A stretch of DNA of 64,000 bases from Oscillospiraceae bacterium NTUH-002-81 (GTDB taxonomy: Bacteria; Bacillota; Clostridia; Lachnospirales; Lachnospiraceae), in contig CP136052.1 of assembly GCA_032620915.1 (NCBI GenBank), positions 2,022,501 through 2,086,500 of the forward strand, in the 5' to 3' direction. The notes under the pieces were generated by a model. It searched no databases and had not been told where the DNA came from. It saw only the letters and a list, made by a program, of their open reading frames with translations. Within the stretch, counting starts at the first letter, position 1. Each line of letters opens with the position of its first letter. Shown here piece after piece: positions 45,136-54,249 of this stretch. Position numbers and translations under genes: made by a program.

Positions 45136-46062
45136 TTAAGCCTCCGGCTTCTGCTCTGCAGCAGCGGCCTGAGCGGCAGCAGCCTTTGCAGCGGCAGCTT
45201 CTTTTGCCTTTGCAGCAGCTTCTGCTTTTTTCTTGGCATCAATCTCTTTGATCTTGTGTGCCTTAGCATTCATGGTTATGATACCCTTCGGACACTTGGC
45301 CGCACAGATACCACAGCTGATACATTTCTCGTAATCGATATGGGCGATATTGTTTTCTACAGTGATCGCCTGTTTCGGGCACTGCTTTGCACAAATGCCG
45401 CAGCCGATACAGCCGACAGTGCAGACTGCCATAACGTCCTTACCCTTATCCTGAGAGCTGCACTCTACACGGCACTCAGCAGGCTCAGGGATGAGCTCGA
45501 TCAGGTGTTTCGGGCAGGCAGCTACGCACTTGCCACAGGCCTTACAAGCTTCTCTGTCTACAACAGCGATACCATCTACTACATGAATGGCATCAAACGG
45601 GCAGGCAGCCACACAGGAACCATAGCCCATACATCCGTAGGAACATCCTTTGGAGCCTGCACCCGGAAGTGCTGCAGCCATAGAACAATCCTGTACGCCT
45701 GTATATTTGTATTTTTCTTTTGCTTTCTCACAGGTACCTGCGCATTTAACGAAAGCAACCTGTCTTACGCCTTCACCTGCGGAAACGCCCATGATAGAAG
45801 CGATCTTGTTGTGTACATCAGAGCTGCACACCGGGCAGGCACTTACCGGAGCGGTTCCGGCAGCAATTGCTTCTGCCAGAGCATCACAGCCTGCAAATCC
45901 ACAACCACCACAGTTTGCACCGGGCAGTTCCTCACGGATCGCAACTGCACGCTCATCTACTTCTACTTCAAATTTTACACCGGCGATTCCGAGGAATATA
46001 CCGATAAATAAGCCAACCCCTGCGATAACAGCGGTAGCAATGATAATTGCGGTTACATTCAT
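45136..46062 (-). CDS. rnfB: Rnf electron transport complex subunit RnfB
   Basis: This iron-sulphur subunit takes electrons from ferredoxin. Of 308 residues, an N-terminal membrane helix is followed by the Fe-S domain LPGANCGGCGFAGCDAL...CPVC and then four further cysteine motifs, including CKACGKCVAACPK, CIGCGICAKQCPK and CISCGICAAKCPK. This multi-cluster form is like that of acetogens. The C-terminus is a Lys/Ala-rich tail of about 40 residues of unknown use. Last gene of rnfCDGEAB. Confidence 0.96.
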   Translation of the reverse strand: MNVTAIIIATAVIAGVGLFIGIFLGIAGVKFEVEVDERAVAIREELPGANCGGCGFAGCDALAEAIAAGTAPVSACPVCSSDVHNKIASIMGVSAGEGVRQVAFVKCAGTCEKAKEKYKYTGVQDCSMAAALPGAGSKGCSYGCMGYGSCVAACPFDAIHVVDGIAVVDREACKACGKCVAACPKHLIELIPEPAECRVECSSQDKGKDVMAVCTVGCIGCGICAKQCPKQAITVENNIAHIDYEKCISCGICAAKCPKGIITMNAKAHKIKEIDAKKKAEAAAKAKEAAAAKAAAAQAAAAEQKPEA

Positions 46063-46077
46063 CTTGTTCGTTCCCCC

Positions 46078-46653
46078 TTAAATGATGCCGGAAAATCCGA
46101 AGAAAGCGATAGACATAAGAGCTGCGGTAACAACAACAATCGGAGAGCCCTTGAATGCCGGCGGGAAATCATTGAATTCCATTTTCTCACGGATACCTGC
46201 CATGATTGTGATTGCAATTGCAAAACCAAGCGCAGTTGCAAAACCGTTTACAATACTCTCAAGAATATTGTAGCTCTTCTGTACGTTGGTCAGAGCAACA
46301 CCAAGCACTGCACAGTTTGTTGTGATCAGCGGAAGGTATACACCGAGTGCATTGTACAGAGACGGCATAGATTTTTTAAGGAACATTTCCACGAACTGTA
46401 CGAGTGCGGCAATGACAAGGATAAATACGATCGTCTGCAGATACTCAACACCAAGCGGAACCATAATAAAATCATAAACAATAATTGTAATAGCGGAAGC
46501 AAGGGTAATAACAAAGATAACGGCAGCGCCCATACCCATTGCGGTGTCTACCTTCTTGGATACACCAAGGAAGGGACAAATTCCGAGGAACTGGCTCAAA
46601 ACAACGTTACTTACAAGCGCAGATCCAATAGCGATAATTAATAAACTTCCCAT
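46078..46653 (-). CDS. rnfA: Rnf complex subunit RnfA
   Basis: This integral membrane subunit has 191 residues and six helices. Conserved stretches are VLSQFLGICPFLGVSKK in helix 1 and YLPLITTNCAVLGVAL; the paired cysteines C25 and near C113 are those proposed to hold a membrane Fe-S cluster between RnfA and RnfE. It lies 15 nt after rnfE and 15 nt before rnfB. Confidence 0.96.
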   Translation of the reverse strand: MGSLLIIAIGSALVSNVVLSQFLGICPFLGVSKKVDTAMGMGAAVIFVITLASAITIIVYDFIMVPLGVEYLQTIVFILVIAALVQFVEMFLKKSMPSLYNALGVYLPLITTNCAVLGVALTNVQKSYNILESIVNGFATALGFAIAITIMAGIREKMEFNDFPPAFKGSPIVVVTAALMSIAFFGFSGII

Positions 46654-46667
46654 TTGTCAGCACCCTC

Positions 46668-47318
46668 CTACTCTGCTTTCGCAGCGGCTTCCTTAGCAGC
46701 CTTTGCTTTCTTTGCATTATTGAGATTGATCTTGTTCTGAGCAGCCACAAGGAATGCCAGTACAAGGAATGCTCCCGGAGCCAGGATGAAGATGGTGATC
46801 GGCTCATATACAGATTCAGGAAGTACCTGGATGCCGAACAGCTGGCCTGCACCGATCAGCTCACGGATAGCGCCGATGATGGTCAGAGCAACGGTAAATC
46901 CAAGTCCCATGCCGATGCCGTCAAACATGGACAGCATAACCGGATTCTTGCAGGCATATGCCTCTGCACGGCCCATGATAATACAGTTTACAACGATCAG
47001 CGGGATATATAAGCCCAGTGCGTCGTTCAGAGCCGGAAGGAATGCGGACAGCAAAAGCTGTGTCAGTGTTACGAAAGATGCGATAACTACGATAAATCCC
47101 GGGATACGTACTTTATCCGGAATGAAGTTACGCAGTGCTGCAATCAGCATATTACATAAAATCAATACCACTGTTGTGGTCAGGCCCATACCTACGCCGT
47201 TGATGGCAGATGTCGTAACAGCCAGTGTCGGACACATACCAAGCATGATCACAAAGGTGGGGTTCTCTTTGATGATACCATTATAAACACGTTCAATATA
47301 CTTATTCATACTTCCCAA
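46668..47318 (-). CDS. rnfE: Rnf complex subunit RnfE
   Basis: This integral membrane subunit of 216 residues is homologous to RnfA, with an inverted topology: NPTFVIMLGMCPTLAVTTSAINGVGMG and YIPLIVVNCIIMGRAEAYACKN, again with a cysteine in each half. The C-terminal tail is Ala/Lys-rich. It lies 4 nt after rnfG. Confidence 0.96.
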   Translation of the reverse strand: MGSMNKYIERVYNGIIKENPTFVIMLGMCPTLAVTTSAINGVGMGLTTTVVLILCNMLIAALRNFIPDKVRIPGFIVVIASFVTLTQLLLSAFLPALNDALGLYIPLIVVNCIIMGRAEAYACKNPVMLSMFDGIGMGLGFTVALTIIGAIRELIGAGQLFGIQVLPESVYEPITIFILAPGAFLVLAFLVAAQNKINLNNAKKAKAAKEAAAKAE

Positions 47319-47322
47319 CCCC

Positions 47323-47916
47323 CTATTTCATACTGTTATAAAATGCGATTGCCGCATTTGTACCATTTGTCATGGCGTTGGTCGTAACGGTTGCACCACT
47401 CAGGGCATCGATCTTGCCCTCTTCACCGGTCTTTGTGTACTCCAGATTGCCGGTAGCCGGAAGGCCAACGAACTGCTCCTGGAAGTCTGCATTCTTGGCT
47501 TTCATACCAAGACCTGCTGTCTCACCGATGGAAAGGATAGAAATACCTGTCAGAGTGTCGTCTGTGGATACACCAACAGAGAACTGAATGTCTCCGCCGT
47601 ATCCTTCATGGTCGGTAACAGTGATGACATAACCCACTGTCTCTCCGCCCTTCTTTGCCTCATATGCCTCATTGACATCTGCCTTGCCAGTCAGACCTGC
47701 GCTCTCCAGTGCATCAGCTGCACCGGACAGATCCTCGATGGCTGCGAAATCATCCGCATCGGCAAATACAGCCTTGCAGGCCTCAGCTTTTGCTTTCGCT
47801 TCCTGCTGGGCAATAGGCTCTTTGGTGATCTCGTTGACGAGACCTAATGCGAAACCGGCAACGAGAGTAATAAGGGTAATACGTACAGTATCTTTCGCAA
47901 TCGTATTCTTCTTCAT
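47323..47916 (-). CDS. rnfG: Rnf complex subunit RnfG
   Basis: This flavoprotein has 197 residues, with one N-terminal membrane helix and an extracytoplasmic FMN-binding domain. The covalent FMN site is the threonine of SGAT in DALSGATVTTNAM near residue 180, the motif recognised by ApbE. VGVSTDDTLTGISILSIGETAGLG is also typical. It overlaps rnfD by one base. Confidence 0.96.
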   Translation of the reverse strand: MKKNTIAKDTVRITLITLVAGFALGLVNEITKEPIAQQEAKAKAEACKAVFADADDFAAIEDLSGAADALESAGLTGKADVNEAYEAKKGGETVGYVITVTDHEGYGGDIQFSVGVSTDDTLTGISILSIGETAGLGMKAKNADFQEQFVGLPATGNLEYTKTGEEGKIDALSGATVTTNAMTNGTNAAIAFYNSMK

Positions 47917-48866
47917 TATTTCTCGCCTCCTTTACCGAATGCTTTCGGAATGGTCAGTCTCTCGATCAGCGGAACAAGAAGGTTGGAGAAGATGATCGCA
48001 TAGGAAACACCCTCTGCGGAACCGCCGAAGATACGGAACAGGCCGGTCAGACATCCGAGGATGATACCGTAAACGATCTGTCCCTTCTTGGTAATGGGGC
48101 TTGTCACATAGTCGGTAGCCATAAAGAATGCACCGAGCATCAGTCCGCCGCCTGCCAGCTCTGCACACACGTAGTTGAGATCAAATCCGTGTCCGCCGAA
48201 CAGCAGTGCAAAAATAGCGAAGGTAACAATATATGTACCGGGGATCCGAAGATCAATGACATCCATCCAGATCAGGAAAATCGCACCGATCACGATGGCG
48301 ATCACGGAAGTCTCACCGATGGTTCCGGGGATCCGACCAATGACCATGTCAAGAACGTTCACGCTCTCTCCTGCTTTCAGAAGAGCCAGCGGTGTAGCAC
48401 CGGTGATTCCATCATAGGTGAAGGAAGTCATTCTTCCGGTGAAGGAAATGAGCAGGAAGCATCTTGCACCCAGAGCCGGGTTCATGAAGTTCTGTCCAAG
48501 TCCGCCAAACAGCTGTTTTACAATGATGATAGCGAAAACACTGCCGAGGATGCCGAGCAGGCACATACGGATCACATTCTCTGTTCCATAAGGACAGGGA
48601 AGGTTCAGTGCAAGCAGAAGACCGGTTACGGCAGCTGACCAGTCGCTGATCGTATTCGGCTTGTGCATTGCTTTCTCGTACAGGTACTCTGTCAGTACAC
48701 TGGCAGCCACTGTAACAGCAATAACGATTAACGCGTTGATTCCAAAATTATAAATACCAAAAATACTCGCAGGCATCAGGGCAATGAAAACATACCGCAT
48801 GATCTTTTCTGTCGTATCTTTGGAACGAACGTGTGGTGAGGATGATACATTCAATAATCCACTCAC
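47916..48866 (-). CDS. rnfD: Rnf complex subunit RnfD
   Basis: This integral membrane flavoprotein has 316 residues with nine or ten helices. The TGAT in YDGITGATPLALL (near residue 160) is the covalent FMN site. NPALGARCFLLISF and FFMATDYVTSPITKKGQ are conserved quinone-reductase-B-like motifs. It would conduct electrons and take part in ion translocation. It lies 27 nt after rnfC. Confidence 0.96.
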   Translation of the reverse strand: MSGLLNVSSSPHVRSKDTTEKIMRYVFIALMPASIFGIYNFGINALIVIAVTVAASVLTEYLYEKAMHKPNTISDWSAAVTGLLLALNLPCPYGTENVIRMCLLGILGSVFAIIIVKQLFGGLGQNFMNPALGARCFLLISFTGRMTSFTYDGITGATPLALLKAGESVNVLDMVIGRIPGTIGETSVIAIVIGAIFLIWMDVIDLRIPGTYIVTFAIFALLFGGHGFDLNYVCAELAGGGLMLGAFFMATDYVTSPITKKGQIVYGIILGCLTGLFRIFGGSAEGVSYAIIFSNLLVPLIERLTIPKAFGKGGEK

Positions 48867-48893
48867 AGCTTTACACCTCTTTCTCTAGATTCT

Positions 48894-50210
48894 TTATTTT
48901 CTCTTGCTTGCGATGACTGTTTTCTTCATGGAACGGATTGCCTGTGCCAGCGGGCGCTTAGCAGGACATACGAAGCTGCAGCTTCCGCACTCGATACATT
49001 CCAGGCCTTCCCATTTCTCAAACAGCTCCGGTACTCCATTCTGTGAATAATCCGCAAGTCTGGAGGGAACAATACGGGACGGGCAGACACTGACACAGCG
49101 TCCGCAGTTGATACATGCGGTCTCCGCATATCTGGATACTTCATCCTCCGTGAAAGCAAGCAGTGCGGAAGAGGTCTTTGTTACAGGACAGTCTGTGCTG
49201 TACATAGCAAATCCCATCATCGGTCCGCCGGAGATCAGCTTCTCAGGCTCGCTCTTGTATCCGCCGGCAGCTTCGATCAGCTCGTTGAAGTTCATGCCGA
49301 TCGGTGCAAGGAAGTTCTTCGGATCCGTGATTGCCTGACCGGTGATGGTCACAACACGGGAAGTCAGAGGCTTGCCCTCTGCCACTGCACGGTAAATGGA
49401 AATAACAGTCTCTACGTTGTCCACGATACATCCTGCATCAGCGGGGAGCATCTTGGAATTGATGGCGCGTCCGGTGGTCGCATAGATCAGCTGACGCTCA
49501 GCACCCTGCGGGTACTTGGTCTTCAGTGCCAGCACCTCGATGTTGGGCTCGTCTTTGGTGAGCTCCTGCAGATGCTTCACGCAATCCATCTTGTTGTCCT
49601 CAATGCCGATGATTCCCTTTGCATTCGGGAACAGGCTTAAGGAAATCTTCAGTCCTGCCACCAGCTTGTCGCCGTTCTCCAGCATTCTTCTGTAGTCTGC
49701 TGTGATGTAAGGCTCACACTCAGCTGCATTGACGATGACATACTCGATCTTCTCGGGTTCCTTCGGAGACAGCTTTACATGTGTCGGGAATCCGGCACCG
49801 CCCATACCAACAATACCAGCTTCTTTGATAATGTTGATCTTCTCCTCTCTTGTCATCTCTTCCAGCGGTTTCACAGGAAGGCCTTCAGCCTCCTCATATT
49901 GTCCATCATTCTCAACGATGATGGAGTTCACCATAGATCCGGTGCTTACCAGCTTGGGCTCGATTGCCTTTACGGTACCGGAAACAGATGCATACACCGG
50001 CGCAGATACAAATCCGCCGGCCTCGGCGATCTTCTGATTCACCAGTACTCTGTCGCCCACGGCTACGATTGGTTTCGCCGGAGCGCCGATGTGCTGTGAC
50101 AGCGGATATACCAGATTGCCCTTCGGCTGAACTTCAAGGATGGGTTTATCCTTGGATAAGTCTTTACCGTCATAGGGGTGGACACCGCCTTTGAATGTCA
50201 ATAACGCCAT
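48894..50210 (-). CDS. rnfC: Rnf complex subunit RnfC
   Basis: This peripheral NADH/FMN subunit has 438 residues. The N-terminal KGGVHPYDGKDLSKDKPI is typical of Firmicutes RnfC. The nucleotide/FMN region has GIVGMGGAGFPTHVKL, and two [4Fe-4S] motifs are at the end: CINCGRCVSVCP and CIECGSCSFVCP. First gene of the rnf operon, about 175 nt upstream-spaced from ispH-rpsA. Confidence 0.96.
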   Translation of the reverse strand: MALLTFKGGVHPYDGKDLSKDKPILEVQPKGNLVYPLSQHIGAPAKPIVAVGDRVLVNQKIAEAGGFVSAPVYASVSGTVKAIEPKLVSTGSMVNSIIVENDGQYEEAEGLPVKPLEEMTREEKINIIKEAGIVGMGGAGFPTHVKLSPKEPEKIEYVIVNAAECEPYITADYRRMLENGDKLVAGLKISLSLFPNAKGIIGIEDNKMDCVKHLQELTKDEPNIEVLALKTKYPQGAERQLIYATTGRAINSKMLPADAGCIVDNVETVISIYRAVAEGKPLTSRVVTITGQAITDPKNFLAPIGMNFNELIEAAGGYKSEPEKLISGGPMMGFAMYSTDCPVTKTSSALLAFTEDEVSRYAETACINCGRCVSVCPSRIVPSRLADYSQNGVPELFEKWEGLECIECGSCSFVCPAKRPLAQAIRSMKKTVIASKRK

Positions 50211-50306
50211 AAACTTATACCCTCTTTCTCTCCAAAATATATTTCAAGCAGACTTTCCTGGTGCATAGGAATTCTGCCTTGAATTCTCTCATTAGACAAC
50301 TCAAAA

Positions 50307-50336
50307 CAATAGAAAGTGGATAACCACTTTCTATTG
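50307..50336 (-). terminator. Terminator of ispH-rpsA
   Basis: CAATAGAAAGTGG-4 nt-CCACTTTCTATTG, a perfect 13 bp stem followed on the minus strand by TTTT, about 50 nt after the stop. Confidence 0.75.
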
Positions 50337-50386
50337 CTTATCATTCATCGTGTCAGCATAACCCATACTGAACATTGCGTATTCGA

Positions 50387-52300
50387 TTACTCTTCGTCTC
50401 TGTCTTCCTGTGCGTTCTCAAGAGCCTTCATGCTCAGGCTGATCTTTCTGTCAGCCTCGTTCAGATCTACAACCTTGGCTGTGATCACCTCGCCTGCCTT
50501 CAGAACATCAGACGGCTTCTCCACATGCTCTCTGGAGATCTGGGAAACATGAAGCAGTGCGTCTACGCCGGGCTCCAGCTCTACGAATGCGCCGAAGTCT
50601 GTCATACGTGCAACTCTTCCCTCTACCACGTTGCCTACTGCATACTTCTCAGCAGCGTGTAACCAAGGATTGGTCTCCGGGAACTTCAAGCTCAGGGCGA
50701 TCTTGTCATCATGGATATCCTTGATGAGAACAGTTACCTGCTCGCCAACCTTGAAGATCTTCTTCGGATTTTCAACTCTGCCCCAGGACATCTCGGAGAT
50801 GTGGAGCAGTCCATCAGCACCACCCAGGTCGATGAATGCGCCGAAGTCTGTCACGTTCTTGACAGTTCCCTCAACCACATCGCCTGCATGGATGCGCTCA
50901 AACAGTTCCTTCTGCAGCTCTGCCTTCTTGGCAACAAGCAGCTGCTTGCGGTCGCCGATAATTCTTCTTCTCTTCGGATTGAACTCTGTGATTACGAACT
51001 CAATCTCCTGTCCTGCGTACTTCTCCAGGTTCTTCTCGTATGTGTCGGATACGAGGCTTGCCGGGATGAAGATCCGGGACTCATCAATGATCACGCTTAA
51101 GCCGCCGTCCAGTACCTGTGCAACCTTGGCTGTCAGCACTTCTTTATTCTCAAACGCTTCTTCCAGACGCTTGCTGCCCTTCTCGGCTGCCAGACGCTTG
51201 TAGGTCAGCGCAACCTGTCCCTCGCCGTCGTTTACCTTCAGGACTTTTGCTTCCATCGTGTCGCCAACGGAAACAAGCTTGGTAAGATCAGCACTGGAAT
51301 CGTTCGTATACTCGCTGCGGGTAATGATACCGTCTGACTTGTAACCAATATTTAAGATGATCTCATCTTCTTTCACACCGATAACCGTGCCTTCGACTAC
51401 CTCTCCTGTACGTATTGTTTTTAATGATTCCTCCAGCATTTGTTCAAAACTAACTTCTGACATTCCTTTTTGAACCTCCTCAATTATTTTCTTTGGGGTG
51501 GATGCCCCTGCGGTAATACCTACATTATCGATGGACTGTAATTGGTTTAGATCCAAGTCAACAAGTGTTTGTATATAGTAAGTATTGGTGCATTCCTTTT
51601 TACATATTTCAAATAGTTTCTGCGTATTCGAGCTGTGGCTTCCTCCGATGACGATCATGGCATCCGACACGGCCGCAATGGCTTTTGCCTCCGTCTGGCG
51701 TTCTTCCGTCGCTCGGCAAATCGTATTTAAAACAATTACATCATAACGCTTTTTCGAAATAATTTCAACTAATTCTTTAAATTTATTGTAGTTAAATGTC
51801 GTTTGGGAAACAATACAGAATTTGGAATCTATATCCGCGGTGAAATCCCGGGCCTCCTGTACCGATTCGATGATGGTCACCGGCGTGAGGCTGTGCCCCC
51901 GGATTCCCTCTACTTCCGGGTGTTTTGCGTTGCCGATGATGATGATCCGCCGGCCGGCCGCGCTCTCCTTCTCCACAATTTTGTGAATTTTCAGCACATA
52001 GGGACAGGTGGCATCCACGCACGTCAGTCCCTGCGCTTCCAGCTGCCGGTACACGTCCCTGCCCACCCCGTGGGAACGGATGATGACCGTCCCTTCCTTT
52101 ACCCGGGAAAGTGCCTCCTCATCTTCCAGCACCTGCACGCCTCTGGCCTCCAGATCCTTCACCACCTCTTCGTTGTGGATGATGGGTCCGAACGTATAGA
52201 TGGGCCCGACGCCCCTGGCCGCCTGTTCATATACTTTGTTTACCGCCCGTTCCACACCGAAGCAGAACCCGGCGGTCTTTGCCACCCGGATGGTCTTCAT
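50387..52300 (-). CDS. ispH-rpsA: Bifunctional IspH reductase / ribosomal protein S1
   Basis: This 637-residue fusion is known in Clostridia. Residues 1 to about 280 are IspH, the last enzyme of the MEP isoprenoid pathway, with cluster-binding cysteines in AGFCFGVERA, DATCPYVLKIH and NTICRATEERQ, plus GSHSSNTQKL. From about 300 there are four S1 RNA-binding domains; the last two are most typical (VEGTVKNVTDFGAFIDLGGADGLLHISEMSW and VEGRVARMTDFGAFVELEPGVDALLHVSQIS). It overlaps cmk by 4 nt. Confidence 0.96.
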   Translation of the reverse strand: MKTIRVAKTAGFCFGVERAVNKVYEQAARGVGPIYTFGPIIHNEEVVKDLEARGVQVLEDEEALSRVKEGTVIIRSHGVGRDVYRQLEAQGLTCVDATCPYVLKIHKIVEKESAAGRRIIIIGNAKHPEVEGIRGHSLTPVTIIESVQEARDFTADIDSKFCIVSQTTFNYNKFKELVEIISKKRYDVIVLNTICRATEERQTEAKAIAAVSDAMIVIGGSHSSNTQKLFEICKKECTNTYYIQTLVDLDLNQLQSIDNVGITAGASTPKKIIEEVQKGMSEVSFEQMLEESLKTIRTGEVVEGTVIGVKEDEIILNIGYKSDGIITRSEYTNDSSADLTKLVSVGDTMEAKVLKVNDGEGQVALTYKRLAAEKGSKRLEEAFENKEVLTAKVAQVLDGGLSVIIDESRIFIPASLVSDTYEKNLEKYAGQEIEFVITEFNPKRRRIIGDRKQLLVAKKAELQKELFERIHAGDVVEGTVKNVTDFGAFIDLGGADGLLHISEMSWGRVENPKKIFKVGEQVTVLIKDIHDDKIALSLKFPETNPWLHAAEKYAVGNVVEGRVARMTDFGAFVELEPGVDALLHVSQISREHVEKPSDVLKAGEVITAKVVDLNEADRKISLSMKALENAQEDRDEE

Positions 52301-52965
52301 GCGCCCCGCTCCTTTGCCAGACGGATGATCTCCTCCGTCACCTCTTCAATGGTCATATGGGAGGAATCGATGAACACGGCGTCCTTCGCCTGCACCAGGG
52401 GCGCGGTATCCCGGTGCATATCCCGGTCATCCCGGATGCGGATCTCTTCCTCGATCTCTTCCAGTACGGCCGGAATTCCTTTTTCCTCATATTCCAGGAA
52501 CCGGCGTCTGGCTCTCGTCTCCACACTGGCGGTGAGATAGATCTTCAGGTTGGCATCCGGCAGCACGCAGGTGCCGATGTCCCGGCCATCCATGACCACA
52601 TCCTTTTCTCGGGCCAGCTTCTGCTGCAGCACCATCAGCTTCTTTCGCACATCCGGGTTCACGGAAGTGACGGAAGCCATGCTGCTCACCGCTTCTGTCC
52701 GGATCCGGTCGTTCACATTTTTTCCGTCCAGCAAAACAACCTGCTCGCCATTCTCATAGGCAATGGTGATGTCCGCATGGACACATTCCCGGCTCAGTGC
52801 CTCCTGATCCTTCGGGTCGATGCCCTGCTGCGCCACATACAAGGCCATGGCGCGGTACATGGCGCCCGTGTCCACATATATATAGGATAATTCTCCCGAA
52901 ACCTTCTTTGCTATCGTGCTTTTTCCGGCTCCCGCCGGTCCGTCAATGGCGATGTTAAATCCCAT
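52297..52965 (-). CDS. cmk: Cytidylate kinase
   Basis: This enzyme phosphorylates CMP/dCMP. The 222 residues contain the P-loop GPAGAGKST, YVDTGAMYRAMALY and DGRDIGTCVLPDANLKIYLTAS, all standard. It lies between the HI0933-type flavoprotein gene (24 nt) and ispH-rpsA (4 nt overlap), a conserved clostridial order. Confidence 0.96.
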   Translation of the reverse strand: MGFNIAIDGPAGAGKSTIAKKVSGELSYIYVDTGAMYRAMALYVAQQGIDPKDQEALSRECVHADITIAYENGEQVVLLDGKNVNDRIRTEAVSSMASVTSVNPDVRKKLMVLQQKLAREKDVVMDGRDIGTCVLPDANLKIYLTASVETRARRRFLEYEEKGIPAVLEEIEEEIRIRDDRDMHRDTAPLVQAKDAVFIDSSHMTIEEVTEEIIRLAKERGA

Positions 52966-52989
52966 CTGGTTCCACTCTCCTTATTTGTC

Positions 52990-54219
52990 TTAATACATGC
53001 TCCGTCCCGCCGCTGCACCGGTGGCCCAGGCCACCTGCAGGTTAAAGCCGCCGGTCAGGGCATCCAGATCCAGCACTTCCCCGATAAAGTAAAGTCCCGG
53101 AATCTTCTTGCATTCCATATTGCCCGGCCGGATCTCCTTCACAGAGACGCCGCCCTTGGTGATGATGGCTTCCGCAAACCCTCTGGGGCTTTTTACCGTC
53201 ATGGGCAGATGCTTGAACAGATGCACCAGCACTTCCCGCTCCTGCTTTGTCACCAGGTTCACCGGCTTGTCCGGATCAATGCCGGACAGGCGGATCATCA
53301 CCGGGATCATTTTTGCCGGCAGCAAATGGCCCAGCACATTTTTAAACTGTTTATTCTTTCCGGCATCAAAATCCCGCAGAATCCGGGCGTCCAGCGTCTT
53401 CTCCGACAGCGCCGGTTTCAGATCCACGGTGAGAGTGACCAGTTCTTTTCCCAGGCGATCGGTCACATAACTGCTGGCGCTCAACACCAGAGGCCCGCTG
53501 ACACCGAAATGGGTGAAGAGCATTTCTCCTAACTCCTCATAGAGCACTTTGCCGTTCTGCACGGCCTGCAGGGATACATTTCGAAGAGACAGGCCCATCA
53601 GCTCTTTTGGCCAGTCCTCCTCTGTCTCCAGCGGCACCAGCGCCGGAAAAACCTCCGTCACATCCACGCCGCATGCCCTCGCCAGACGGATGCCGCTGCC
53701 GTCGGAGCCGGTGGACGCGTAAGAACTGCCGCCCGCCGCCACCGCCACATAATCTGCATGCTCTTCATGGCCACCCATGAGCCGCACACCGGTGACGCCG
53801 TTTTCATCTGTGAGGATGTCCTTCACCTCCGTGTGCAGATGGACGCGCACGCCTCTGCGGCGCATGGCCTTCTCCAGCGTCCGGATCACATCCGAGGAAT
53901 GGTCGGATGCCGGAAACACCCGGTTGCCCCGCTCAGTCTTGATGGTCAGTCCTTCTTCCTCAAAAAAGGCCATCACATCCTGGCTGGTGCAGGCGCGAAA
54001 GGCACTGTACAGAAATTTCTCATTCCGGCACTGATTGCGCAGCAGCGTCTCCACATCGCAGGCGTTGGTCAGATTGCACCGCCCTTTTCCCGTGATAAAA
54101 AGCTTCTTGCCCAGTTTTTCATTTTTCTCATACAGGTGCACCTCACAGCCGTTGTCCGCCGCCGCAATGGCCGCGTACATCCCCGCCGCGCCGCCGCCGA
54201 TGATGATTGCTTTTCCCAT
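52990..54219 (-). CDS. HI0933-family FAD/NAD(P)-dependent oxidoreductase
   Basis: This flavoprotein has 409 residues. The N-terminal Rossmann motif is GGGAAGMYAAIAAADNGCEVHLYEKNEKLGKKLFITGKGRCNLTN and the C-terminal FAD motif is GLYFIGEVLDLDALTGGFNLQVAWATGAAAG, both diagnostic of HI0933/YtfP proteins. The physiological substrate is unknown; some relatives reduce bile acid intermediates (BaiN). It probably forms a unit with rpiR, cmk and ispH-rpsA. Confidence 0.9.
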   Translation of the reverse strand: MGKAIIIGGGAAGMYAAIAAADNGCEVHLYEKNEKLGKKLFITGKGRCNLTNACDVETLLRNQCRNEKFLYSAFRACTSQDVMAFFEEEGLTIKTERGNRVFPASDHSSDVIRTLEKAMRRRGVRVHLHTEVKDILTDENGVTGVRLMGGHEEHADYVAVAAGGSSYASTGSDGSGIRLARACGVDVTEVFPALVPLETEEDWPKELMGLSLRNVSLQAVQNGKVLYEELGEMLFTHFGVSGPLVLSASSYVTDRLGKELVTLTVDLKPALSEKTLDARILRDFDAGKNKQFKNVLGHLLPAKMIPVMIRLSGIDPDKPVNLVTKQEREVLVHLFKHLPMTVKSPRGFAEAIITKGGVSVKEIRPGNMECKKIPGLYFIGEVLDLDALTGGFNLQVAWATGAAAGRSMY

Positions 54220-54249
54220 GCTTCTTTATCCTTTCCGGCCGTTTCCCGG

